Positions 52,182-61,651 of a stretch of DNA of 64,000 nucleotides are shown here, one piece after another; position 1 is the stretch's first letter, and each line of letters begins with the position of its first letter. The position numbers and the translations under genes were made by a program. Source of the stretch: Polymorphobacter fuscus (GTDB lineage: Bacteria > Pseudomonadota > Alphaproteobacteria > Sphingomonadales > Sphingomonadaceae); NCBI RefSeq assembly GCF_011927825.1, contig NZ_JAATJI010000001.1, forward strand, positions 2,524,001 through 2,588,000. The letters run 5' to 3'. The notes under the pieces are model-generated. The model had not been told where the DNA came from, did not search any database, and was given only the letters and a program-made list of their open reading frames with translations.

Positions 52182-53411
52182 TCACATCGAGCCCGAGGCG
52201 GCGCCTTCCCGCTTGCGTCCCGAAAATACCGCGCCGAGCAGCTGGCCGGTGTCCTTGAGAAAGATCCGCACATGCGCCATCGGGCGTTTGCGGACGAGTT
52301 CCTTGTTCATATAGGCTTCCCAGGTCAGCTGCTGGATATCGGGATCCTGGCACAGCTTGACGAAGCGCTCGCGCATGTTGTCGCTGCGATACCAGAACCA
52401 CTGCATCATGCCGAGCACCATGAAGACCTGGCCGTGCAGCTTCATGAAGCGCTTGCGCGCCAGCTTGAGCGCGGCCGGGTCGCCGGTGGTGAGGAAGGTG
52501 CCGGCAGCTTCGGCCGCCAGGCGCCCGGCGGTCATGGCGTAATAGATGCCTTCGCCCGAGGCCGGCGCGACGACCCCTGCGGCATCGCCCGCGACGACCA
52601 CATCCTTGCCATTGTCCCAGCGCTTGCGCGGCTTGAGCGGAATCGGTGCGCCTTCGACCCGGATCGTCTTGAAGGCATCGAGGCCGGTCTGTTCGCGCAG
52701 CCGCGCCACGGCGTCGCGCATGGCGAAGCCCTTGACGGCGCTGCCGACGCCGACGCTGGTCTTGTCGCCATGCGGGAAGATCCAGGCGTAGAAATCGGGC
52801 GACAAATGGCCTTGGTAATAGATGTCGCAGCGGCCGCCTTCGAAGCCCCTGAAGCCTTCGGGGGGTGATTCGATGACTTCGTGATAGGCGGAGACGAACG
52901 GAACTTTTTCATTGGCCGGCAGCGCCGCGCGCGCCACGGCCGAATTGCCGCCGTCGCAGCCGATGACGACCTTGCCGCGCACGCGGATCGGTTCGCTGCC
53001 GCGCGGCGCGCCTTTCGGGCGATAGGCGATGACGGCGGTGCCTTCGGCGTCGCGTTCCAGCGCTTCGAACGTGCCATCGATGCGCGTGGCGCCGTTGCTG
53101 GTGGCACGGGCGCGCAGGAACTCGTCGAAAACCTCGCGATCGACCAGGCCGACGAAGCCGTCGCCGACCGGCATGTCCACCGCCTTGTTCGACGGCGCCA
53201 CCATGCGCGCCGAGGTGGCGCGGGCGCACAGCTGCTCGAGCGGCACGTCGAAATCCTTGAGCAGGCGCGGTGGCACGGCGCCGCCGCACGGCTTGATGCG
53301 GCCGGCGCGATCGAGCAGCAGCACGCGGCGCCCGGCCAGGGCAAGGTCGTTGGCCGCAGTGGCGCCGGATGGGCCGCCGCCCACGACGATGGCATCGAAA
53401 ATCTCGGTCAT
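52182..53411 (-). CDS. bchP: Geranylgeranyl diphosphate/geranylgeranyl-bacteriochlorophyll reductase
   Basis: BchP reduces the geranylgeranyl tail of bacteriochlorophyll a to phytyl. 409 residues. FAD-binding motif AIVVGGGPSGATAANDLALA, KPCGGAVPPRLLKDFD, substrate region YYQGHLSPDFYAWIFPHGDK, second FAD motif VVAGDAAGVVAPASGEGIYY and a C-terminal helix with MMQWFWYRSDNMRERF. The start is ATG 53411, overlapping the bch2 stop as ATGA. It is the third gene of the bchG operon. All expected motifs are present. Confidence 0.95.
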   Translation of the reverse strand: MTEIFDAIVVGGGPSGATAANDLALAGRRVLLLDRAGRIKPCGGAVPPRLLKDFDVPLEQLCARATSARMVAPSNKAVDMPVGDGFVGLVDREVFDEFLRARATSNGATRIDGTFEALERDAEGTAVIAYRPKGAPRGSEPIRVRGKVVIGCDGGNSAVARAALPANEKVPFVSAYHEVIESPPEGFRGFEGGRCDIYYQGHLSPDFYAWIFPHGDKTSVGVGSAVKGFAMRDAVARLREQTGLDAFKTIRVEGAPIPLKPRKRWDNGKDVVVAGDAAGVVAPASGEGIYYAMTAGRLAAEAAGTFLTTGDPAALKLARKRFMKLHGQVFMVLGMMQWFWYRSDNMRERFVKLCQDPDIQQLTWEAYMNKELVRKRPMAHVRIFLKDTGQLLGAVFSGRKREGAASGSM

Positions 53412-54745
53412 GCGATGGCCTCCCTCGGTCGATTTTTGGTTTCGCTGGTGCTGAGTCGCGTGGCGATGGCCGCCGCGCCGATGAACATCACGGCTTCGAA
53501 GGCGAAGACGAGCTCGAACGCCGGGCCGTCGCTGCCGAGCAGTCGGCGGCCGAGATCGACCGCGCTGGCACCGAACAGCCCGCCGAGGCCGAAGGCGATC
53601 GCCTGCGATGCGCCCCACAGCCCCATGCGGATCCCCTCTTGCCCGCCATCGCCACCATCCGGCTCGCCGCGGCCGGCAAGATCGAGCATCGATCCGATGG
53701 CCGCGACGGCGAAGACGCCGTTGGCGAAGCCGAGGATGAAAACGGTCGGCTGCAGCGGCCAGCCGGGCCCGGCGGTCGCCGCCATGGCCAGCGCCGCCAA
53801 CGCCAGTGCCGAGCCGATGCAGCCGCCGATGATCCAGCGCTTGAGCTTCAATCCGGCAAAGCTGCCGTTGCGGCCGCCAAAGCCATGCCCGCCGACGCCG
53901 ACGAGGATCATGCCGAGCAGCACGCCCATGTGCTGGACCCCGGACAGCGATGTCGACTGCCCCGGCGTCAACCCGAAGATGAGGCCGGCGAAGGGTTCGA
54001 GGATCAGGTCCTGCATCGAATAGGCGAGCATCGAGACAAAGACGAAGATGGTGAACAGCCGTGTCACGGGATCCTGCCAGATGCCCCGCAGCGCCGCGCC
54101 GAAATCGGCGGGCGCAGTGGCTGGGGCCTGGGTTGCGACCGGGCGGCCTTCGATGCCGATAACGGCGAGACAGGCAAGGACAAAGGCCCCGGCCGCGACG
54201 CCGGTGGCGACCTGCATAAGCCGTTCCGGACTGAACGGTTCGAGCAGCCGGCCGGCGGTGGACGCGGTGACGACGATGCCCAGGATCATCATGATCCAGG
54301 TCAGCGAGGCCGCGGCCGGGCGCCGCGCCGGGGCGGTGCGGGTTGCGAGCAGGGCGAGCAGCGAAGTGCCGGCAGCGCCGACGCCGGTGCCGATCATCGC
54401 ATAGGCCAGGATCGCCAGCAGCAGCGCCGGCACGAATGGCCCGGCAAGCATCACCGTTGCCTTGGTGGCGAGAACCCCGCCGATGGCGAGAATGGCCATG
54501 CCGCCGATGATCCAGGGGGTGCGCCGGCGCCCGGTATCGGAATTATGTCCCCATTTCGGGCGGCTGAGCTGGACCGCATAATGAAAGGCGACAAGGCCGG
54601 CAGGAAGCGCCGCGACCTGGGCGAATTCAACCACCATCACGCGGTTGAGCAGGCTTGATGCCAGCATGACGACCGCGCCGATCGCACTTTGCACCAGGCC
54701 GAGGCGGGCGATGTTGAGCCAGCCAAGGGGTGCGGGGGCGGTCAC
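53408..54745 (-). CDS. bch2: BCD family chlorophyll transporter-like MFS protein (PucC/LhaA-like)
   Basis: A 445-residue major facilitator with about 12 hydrophobic helices, of the bacteriochlorophyll delivery (BCD) family. Typical stretches: NRVMVVEFAQVAALPAGLVA, SRPKWGHNSDTGRRRTPWII and DLILEPFAGLIFGLTPGQST. Related proteins PucC and LhaA help assemble light-harvesting complexes; this one matches the copy found between bchG and bchP in Rhodobacter (ORF428/bch2). The start is GTG 54745 in a GTGA overlap with bchG. It is probably needed to pass new pigment to antenna proteins. Confidence 0.92.
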   Translation of the reverse strand: MTAPAPLGWLNIARLGLVQSAIGAVVMLASSLLNRVMVVEFAQVAALPAGLVAFHYAVQLSRPKWGHNSDTGRRRTPWIIGGMAILAIGGVLATKATVMLAGPFVPALLLAILAYAMIGTGVGAAGTSLLALLATRTAPARRPAAASLTWIMMILGIVVTASTAGRLLEPFSPERLMQVATGVAAGAFVLACLAVIGIEGRPVATQAPATAPADFGAALRGIWQDPVTRLFTIFVFVSMLAYSMQDLILEPFAGLIFGLTPGQSTSLSGVQHMGVLLGMILVGVGGHGFGGRNGSFAGLKLKRWIIGGCIGSALALAALAMAATAGPGWPLQPTVFILGFANGVFAVAAIGSMLDLAGRGEPDGGDGGQEGIRMGLWGASQAIAFGLGGLFGASAVDLGRRLLGSDGPAFELVFAFEAVMFIGAAAIATRLSTSETKNRPREAIA

Positions 54746-55671
54746 AGGCCCATGCCGCGCAGGCCGAAGGCAGCCGTCAGCATGCCCAGGACATAAAGCG
54801 TGGTGCCGCTGGCATTGTAGAACGGCGCCTGCTTGGCAGGATCGGCAATCAGCCGTTGCATGAGCAGGAACTGCATGCCCACCGACATTGCAACCAGCGC
54901 CGCCGGGAAGATGGCGCCCCAGCGAGCGAGCAACACCGCGACAACGAGCTGCGGCACTGCCATCGTCCAGCACGCGACGCGCGCGGCGCGGTCAACGCCG
55001 AGCAGCACCGGCAGCGACCGCACGCCGGACACCGCGTCGCCCTTTACGGCCTTGAAATCGTTCAACACCATGATGCCGTGCGCGCCGGCGGCGTACAGCG
55101 CGAGGATGATGATGATGCGCGTGTCGGGCAGGCCGCCGACCATGACCGCCGCGCCGGTGAACCAGGTCAGTCCTTCATAGGCTGCGGCGCAAACGCCGGG
55201 ACCCCACCAGCCATTGGCCTTGGCGCGGATCGGCGGCGCCGAATAGATCCAGGCGAGAAAGACGCCGAGCACGGTTGCGGCGAACACCACGGGGTTGATG
55301 AGCCAGCCCACCACCAGCGAGATGATCGAACCGGCGATGGCGATGCCGAGCCCCCAGCGCCCCGGGATGCGGCCCGATGGAATCGGACGCTTCGGTTCGT
55401 TGATGGCGTCGACATGGCGGTCGAACCAGTCGTTGATGGCCTGGCTGTTGCCGCACACCAGCGGCCCGGCCAGCATCATGCCCGCCAGCAGGAAGCCCCA
55501 GCGGTCGGCGAGCGGTACGCCCGACGAAACAACGCCGCACATGAACGCCCACATCGGCGGAAACCAGGTAACCGGCTTGAGAAGTTCGAGAATGTCGCGC
55601 GGGAGGGGGAAGCGCCGGGTCGGACCCGCGCCGCGCCTGCCGCCTGTCGTGTCGAGAGTCGCCCCATCCAT
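54742..55671 (-). CDS. bchG: Bacteriochlorophyll a synthase (bacteriochlorophyll/chlorophyll synthetase)
   Basis: BchG esterifies bacteriochlorophyllide a with a geranylgeranyl or phytyl group. 309 residues, polyprenyltransferase (UbiA) type with eight or nine helices. Diphosphate/Mg motif NSQAINDWFDRHVDAINEPK, second motif VLNDFKAVKGDAVSGVRSLP and opening ELLKPVTWFPPMWAFMCGVV. The start is ATG 55671; no alternative start lies between it and the conserved region. A PpsR-type palindrome lies 4-21 bases upstream inside a good promoter match. It heads bchG-bch2-bchP-tspO and lies 52 bases after ppsR. Confidence 0.96.
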   Translation of the reverse strand: MDGATLDTTGGRRGAGPTRRFPLPRDILELLKPVTWFPPMWAFMCGVVSSGVPLADRWGFLLAGMMLAGPLVCGNSQAINDWFDRHVDAINEPKRPIPSGRIPGRWGLGIAIAGSIISLVVGWLINPVVFAATVLGVFLAWIYSAPPIRAKANGWWGPGVCAAAYEGLTWFTGAAVMVGGLPDTRIIIILALYAAGAHGIMVLNDFKAVKGDAVSGVRSLPVLLGVDRAARVACWTMAVPQLVVAVLLARWGAIFPAALVAMSVGMQFLLMQRLIADPAKQAPFYNASGTTLYVLGMLTAAFGLRGMGL

Positions 55672-55674
55672 AAG

Positions 55675-55692
55675 TGTAAGCTAGCCTTGACA
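55675..55692. promoter_or_regulatory. PpsR/CrtJ operator upstream of bchG
   Basis: TGTAAGCTAGCCTTGACA is an exact match to the PpsR/CrtJ consensus TGT-N12-ACA. It lies in the 52-base gap between ppsR and bchG. PpsR bound here should repress the bchG operon, and possibly interfere with read-through from ppsR. Confidence 0.8.
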
Positions 55693-55706
55693 CATGCGGG
55701 CGTCAA
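55678..55706 (-). promoter_or_regulatory. Candidate bchG promoter overlapping a PpsR operator
   Basis: On the minus strand TTGACG (55706-55701), a 17-base spacer and TAGCTT (55683-55678) match a sigma-70 promoter. The palindrome TGT-N12-ACA at 55675-55692 covers the -10 element. The predicted transcript start would fall at or within one or two bases of the bchG ATG, which would make the message leaderless. Confidence 0.6.
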
Positions 55707-55723
55707 CGCGCGCTGTCATGGCA

Positions 55724-57130
55724 TCAGCCAGGATCGGACAGGTTGCCGAGACCATGACGATGGAGTTTCGAATAGAGGCTCTGGCGCGACAGGCCGAGGA
55801 TTTCCGCCGCCGACGCACGATTGTCCGACGTGTAGGTCAGCGCTGCCTCGATGCACAGCCGTTCGATCAGGTCGGTCGATTCGCGGACGATTTCCTTCAA
55901 CGAGACCCGGCCGACAAGCTCGGTCAATTGTTCGACCGACCGCGGCAGCTGCCGATCGTCGCTGGCCGCCGCAACGCGGCGCATGGTGGACCGGATGCTA
56001 AAGCCGTGGCGGGTATCGCCGCCCTCCACCGACGTGACGGCCGAGATTTCGACGTCCTCTTCGCTGCCGTCGCGCGCTCGCACGATCGTCGCGAAGTTGC
56101 GGACCAGGCCATGGTCGCGCAACTGCGATTCGAGCAGGCCGAGGTCGATTCCCGGCCGCCCGAGGAAACGCGACAGCGGTTGGCCGGTGATGTCGTCGCG
56201 TCGCGTGACATGCACCATGTCGAGAAAGGCGCCGTTGCCGACAATGATGTCGAGCGTGTCGTTGGTCAGCACAAAGGCGTCGGGCATCCGCTCCAGCACT
56301 TCGACCAGCGGACGTTCCGGACTGGTGCCGGTGTCGACCAGGGGCCGCAAGCGGAGGAGCAGGAAGCTGCCGCGGTCCTGCCGGAACAGCGTCGCCGACA
56401 TCAGGCAGGCGTCGCCGCTGGTCAGGTGGAGACGCACCGGATGGCGCTGCTCGGCAGCGGCGATCGCGCCGAGCTGTGCCGAAATCGCTTCCCGGTCGCC
56501 GGGGTCGACCAGGCTGGTGAAGGGCTGGCCATCGATGGCGACGGCGCCGAAGCCGGTCAGCCGCCGCGCGGCGGGGTTGATGTCGGCAATGCGCCGCGAC
56601 GTCGCATCGATGACGATGATGGCGTCCTGGGTGGTGTCGAACAGCAATCGATACCGCGCCTCGAGCTGGCGCAACTGAAGCGAGTCCCGCTCCATCGCCT
56701 GCTGCGCCTTGAGCAGCCGTTGCTGCTGCGCGGCGGCAGCGCGCATGTCGCGGCCCACCGCCAGGACGCGGCCATCGCCGGCGGGGATGGCGAGATAGCG
56801 CATCGGCAGGTCGCCGGCGGGGGACGGGTGGTTGACCTGGCGCCAGCGGCCCGGATCCCCCTTGCCCGCAAGCAGATCGTCGATCTTGCCGCGATTTTCG
56901 GGAAGCACGGTATCGACCCAGCGTCGGCCGAGCCAGTCGCGCACGCCATGATCGGCAAGGTCGGGGGCGCCAAGGGTGACATCTTCGACGATGCCGTGCG
57001 AATCGATGAGCAGGGCGAGGTCGCATGCCGCCACCATGCCGCGGATTGCGGCATCGGCCGGCAGCTTGCCGAAAGAGGACTGCACCTTAGGCAGCGGCCG
57101 ATGATCGGCATTGGCGGTGCGAACGTCCAT
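55724..57130 (-). CDS. ppsR: Transcriptional repressor PpsR (CrtJ)
   Basis: PpsR represses bacteriochlorophyll, carotenoid and antenna genes under oxygen or light. 468 residues: N-terminal PAS-like domain (about 30-130), a linker helix, PAS1 (about 155-265, LLFDTTQDAIIVIDATSRRI), PAS2 (about 280-385) and a Fis-type helix-turn-helix at the end (DNRASAAEILGLSRQSLYSK). Two cysteines, C242 (GDACLMSATLFRQD) and C426 (LIERLCIEAALTY), appear to match the redox cysteines of Rhodobacter PpsR/CrtJ. The start is ATG 57130. It lies between ppaA and bchG on the minus strand. Confidence 0.95.
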   Translation of the reverse strand: MDVRTANADHRPLPKVQSSFGKLPADAAIRGMVAACDLALLIDSHGIVEDVTLGAPDLADHGVRDWLGRRWVDTVLPENRGKIDDLLAGKGDPGRWRQVNHPSPAGDLPMRYLAIPAGDGRVLAVGRDMRAAAAQQQRLLKAQQAMERDSLQLRQLEARYRLLFDTTQDAIIVIDATSRRIADINPAARRLTGFGAVAIDGQPFTSLVDPGDREAISAQLGAIAAAEQRHPVRLHLTSGDACLMSATLFRQDRGSFLLLRLRPLVDTGTSPERPLVEVLERMPDAFVLTNDTLDIIVGNGAFLDMVHVTRRDDITGQPLSRFLGRPGIDLGLLESQLRDHGLVRNFATIVRARDGSEEDVEISAVTSVEGGDTRHGFSIRSTMRRVAAASDDRQLPRSVEQLTELVGRVSLKEIVRESTDLIERLCIEAALTYTSDNRASAAEILGLSRQSLYSKLHRHGLGNLSDPG

Positions 57131-57187
57131 GCTGGCGCGAATGCCATCTCCCGTCGGACCCCGGCCTGATGCCGATGGCCCCTGTCG

Positions 57188-58081
57188 TCAGGTTGTATGT
57201 TGTGTCATGCCCGTAACCAAACGGCGGTTCAACAACTCGCTTGCAAGACCGACGGCCAGCGCGCCATCGGCGGCCGTGCCATCGGCACCGATTTCGGCAG
57301 CAAGCGCCGGCTGTTCGGTAAAGACGCGGCCACCGACCAGGACGATGATTGCCGGGTTGCGCGAGACCTTGCGCAGCGATGCGATGGTCGTCTGAAGCGG
57401 CATGACATGGCGTTCGACGCTGACCGTCAGCCCGACGACGTCAAAGGCGCGGCCGGCAACCAGAGCGAGCAATTCGGTTTCGTCGAGCGCCGGCGCGCTC
57501 CAGGTCTGCCAGCCTTCGCGCCGGAAGAATTCCTCGACAATAAGCGCGCCCAGGCCGTGCTGTTCGCCTGGCGCGGGCGAAAACAGCGCCCGGCGCTCGG
57601 CCCCTGCCACCGGCGAGACGCCGGGGATGAGCGCCGAAAGGGCGTGAACGATTTCCTGGCATCGCCAAAGGCCCATGGTCACATCGACAAAGTCGCAGGC
57701 GTCCTCGTCCCACCAGCTGCCGAGCCGCCGTGCAGCGGGCGCCAGCAGGTGGAGGTAGATGGTTTCCACCGATACGCCGCCGGCCATCAGCGATTCGACC
57801 CGGGCCAGCAGCGGCGTGACCTCTTCGGTCAGCGTCGCAGCGGCGAACTGGTCGGCGTAGCCGGCGGGAATTTCGGCAGCAGGGTGGGCCGCAGCCGACG
57901 GCGTGGCGCCCAGGGTGCGATGCGCCAGCAACAGGCGGGGAATGATGTCGCCTTCGATGACGCGCGCAAGCGCATCGGGACTGGCCGTCTCGCGTGATCG
58001 CGATGCTGCACGTCGTGCGCGGTCCCAGCTTTTGCCGGCCGCGATCCTGGCTTCGGTTACAATCTCCAGCATCGAAGCCAT
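57188..58081 (-). CDS. ppaA: PpaA/AerR-type cobalamin-binding photosynthesis regulator
   Basis: A 297-residue regulator that in Rhodobacter counteracts PpsR/CrtJ in a cobalamin- and light-dependent way. N-terminal helical domain with LGSWWDEDACDFVDVTMGLW, typical of B12-photoreceptor four-helix bundles, then a B12-binding Rossmann domain with GEQHGLGALIVEEFFRREGW, where H175 is in the position of the cobalt ligand in DxHxxG, and IVLVGGRVFTEQ. The start is ATG 58081 (or 58072). It is the first gene of the minus-strand arm, divergent from bchF, and followed by ppsR after 57 bases. Confidence 0.92.
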   Translation of the reverse strand: MASMLEIVTEARIAAGKSWDRARRAASRSRETASPDALARVIEGDIIPRLLLAHRTLGATPSAAAHPAAEIPAGYADQFAAATLTEEVTPLLARVESLMAGGVSVETIYLHLLAPAARRLGSWWDEDACDFVDVTMGLWRCQEIVHALSALIPGVSPVAGAERRALFSPAPGEQHGLGALIVEEFFRREGWQTWSAPALDETELLALVAGRAFDVVGLTVSVERHVMPLQTTIASLRKVSRNPAIIVLVGGRVFTEQPALAAEIGADGTAADGALAVGLASELLNRRLVTGMTQHTT

Positions 58082-58219
58082 GGCGCGCCGCACCCCACCT
58101 TTGTTCCGTGCGATCCCCTGACCCGCCAGATCCGCAGTTGCAAACCTGTGTCTGTGCCAAACCGCCGCACTTTGCCCGCTAAGGCTAAACAACCGCGCGC
58201 GAGGCCGCAAGGGGGAGTC

Positions 58220-58253
58220 TGTCAAACGCCGTTGACGTAAAGTCAGGTTGACA
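58220..58253. promoter_or_regulatory. Double PpsR-like operator in the ppaA-bchF intergenic region
   Basis: Two overlapping palindromes share the central ACGT: TGT (58220-58222)-N12-ACG (58235-58237) and CGT (58236-58238)-N12-ACA (58251-58253). Each differs from TGT-N12-ACA at one base, and both contain TTGAC on the right arm. The right arm includes TTGACA (58248-58253), a perfect -35 for bchF; a weak -10 (TAGGTT, 58270-58275) follows at 16 bases. PpsR here would block bchF and possibly ppaA. Confidence 0.72.
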
Positions 58254-58296
58254 CTTCTTGCCCCGATGGTAGGTTTCAGCCTGTGGGGAGAGACTG

Positions 58297-60079
<1,783 letters not shown>

Positions 60080-60080
<1 letters not shown>

Positions 60081-61651
60081 TGCAGCTGACCGTCTGGACC
60101 TATGAAGGCCCGCCCCATGTCGGGGCCATGCGCGTCGCGACGGGCATGAAGGGGCTGCATTATGTCTTGCATGCGCCGCAGGGCGATACCTATGCCGACC
60201 TGCTGTTCACCATGATCGAGCGGCGCGGCGAGCGGCCGCCGGTGACCTATACGACCTTTCAGGCGCGCGACCTGGGCACCGACACGGCCGAGCTGTTCCA
60301 GAAATCGGCCCGCGACGCCTATGAACGCTTCCAGCCGCAGGCGATGATCGTCGGCGCCTCGTGCACGGCGGAGCTGATCCAGGACGATCCTGCCGGCCTT
60401 GCGCTGACGATGGGCCTGCCGTGCCCGATCATCGCGCTCGACCTGCCGAGCTACAGCCACAAGGAAAATTGGGGCGCGGCGGAGACCTTCTATCAGATCG
60501 TCCGGCAACTCGCCGACAAGGCGCGTGTGGCACCGCCGCGCGAAGGCCGTCGTCCGCGCGCCAATATCCTCGGGCCGACGGCGCTCGGCTTCCGCCACCG
60601 CGACGATGTGCAGGAGATCACCCGGCTGCTCGGGGACCTTGGAATCGACGTACATGTGACAGCGCCGCTCGGCTCGACGCCGCTGGCGATCGCAGGGTTG
60701 GGCGAGGCCGATTTCAACGTCGTGCTTTATCCCGAAATCGCCCATGAAGCGGCGCGCTGGCTCGAGAAGACCTTTGGCCAGAAGCATAACAAGACCGTGC
60801 CGATCGGCGTCGGCGCCACCCGCGAATTCATCGCGGAAGTCTGTGCGCTGGCGGGCATTGCGGCGCCGGCCGATGCGGATGCCGGCCGGATGCCCTGGTG
60901 GTCGCGCTCGGTCGATTCGACCTATCTGACCGGCAAGCGCGTCTTCATCTTCGGCGACGCGACCCATGCCATCGCCGCGGCGCGGATCGCACGCGACGAG
61001 CTGGGCTTCGAAGTTGTCGGGCTCGGCTGCTACAACCGCGAATTTGCGCGCGACATCCGTGCGGCGGCCAAGCTCTATGGCGTCGAACCGTTGATCACCG
61101 ACGATTATCTGGCGGTGGAAGAAGCCATTGCGGCCGCCAGCTGCGAGCTGGTGCTCGGCACCCAGATGGAGCGGCACATCGCCAAGCGGCTGCGGCTGCC
61201 GTGCGCGGTGATCTCGGCGCCGGTCCACGTCCAGGATTTCCCGGCGCGCCACAGCCCGCAGATGGGTTTTGAAGGCGCCAATGTCATTTTCGACACCTGG
61301 GTCCATCCGCTGGTGATGGGGCTTGAGGAGCATCTGCTGACGATGTTCCGCGACGATTTCGAATTTTCGGACGCCGCTGGTCCCAGCCATCTCGGGCATG
61401 GCGCAGCGACCCCGGCCCATGCCGAAGCGCCGGCGATGGCCGATGCTGCCGAAGCGCCGACCCCGGCGGCTGTTGCGGCGCATGTCGAGGCCGGCGGCTG
61501 GTCCGCCGAAGCCACGCGCGAACTGATGAAAATCCCCTTCTTTGTCCGCGGCAAGGCCAAGCGGAACACGGAACGCTACGCCAGCGAAAAGGGCGTCGCC
61601 GCGATCTCGGTCGAGACGCTTTACGAGGCCAAAGCCCATTATGCGCGCTGA
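60080..61651 (+). CDS. bchB: Light-independent protochlorophyllide reductase subunit B
   Basis: BchB is the second half of the NB protein; it supplies an aspartate as fourth ligand to the NB cluster and helps to form the substrate pocket. 523 residues. The likely ligand is D36 in [14 protein letters not shown]. Further blocks: [58 protein letters not shown] and the C-terminal domain with [20 protein letters not shown] variable Ala/Pro/Glu-rich linker at residues about 440-475 separates the C-terminal domain. The ATG at 60080 shares one base with the bchN stop. Confidence 0.97.
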
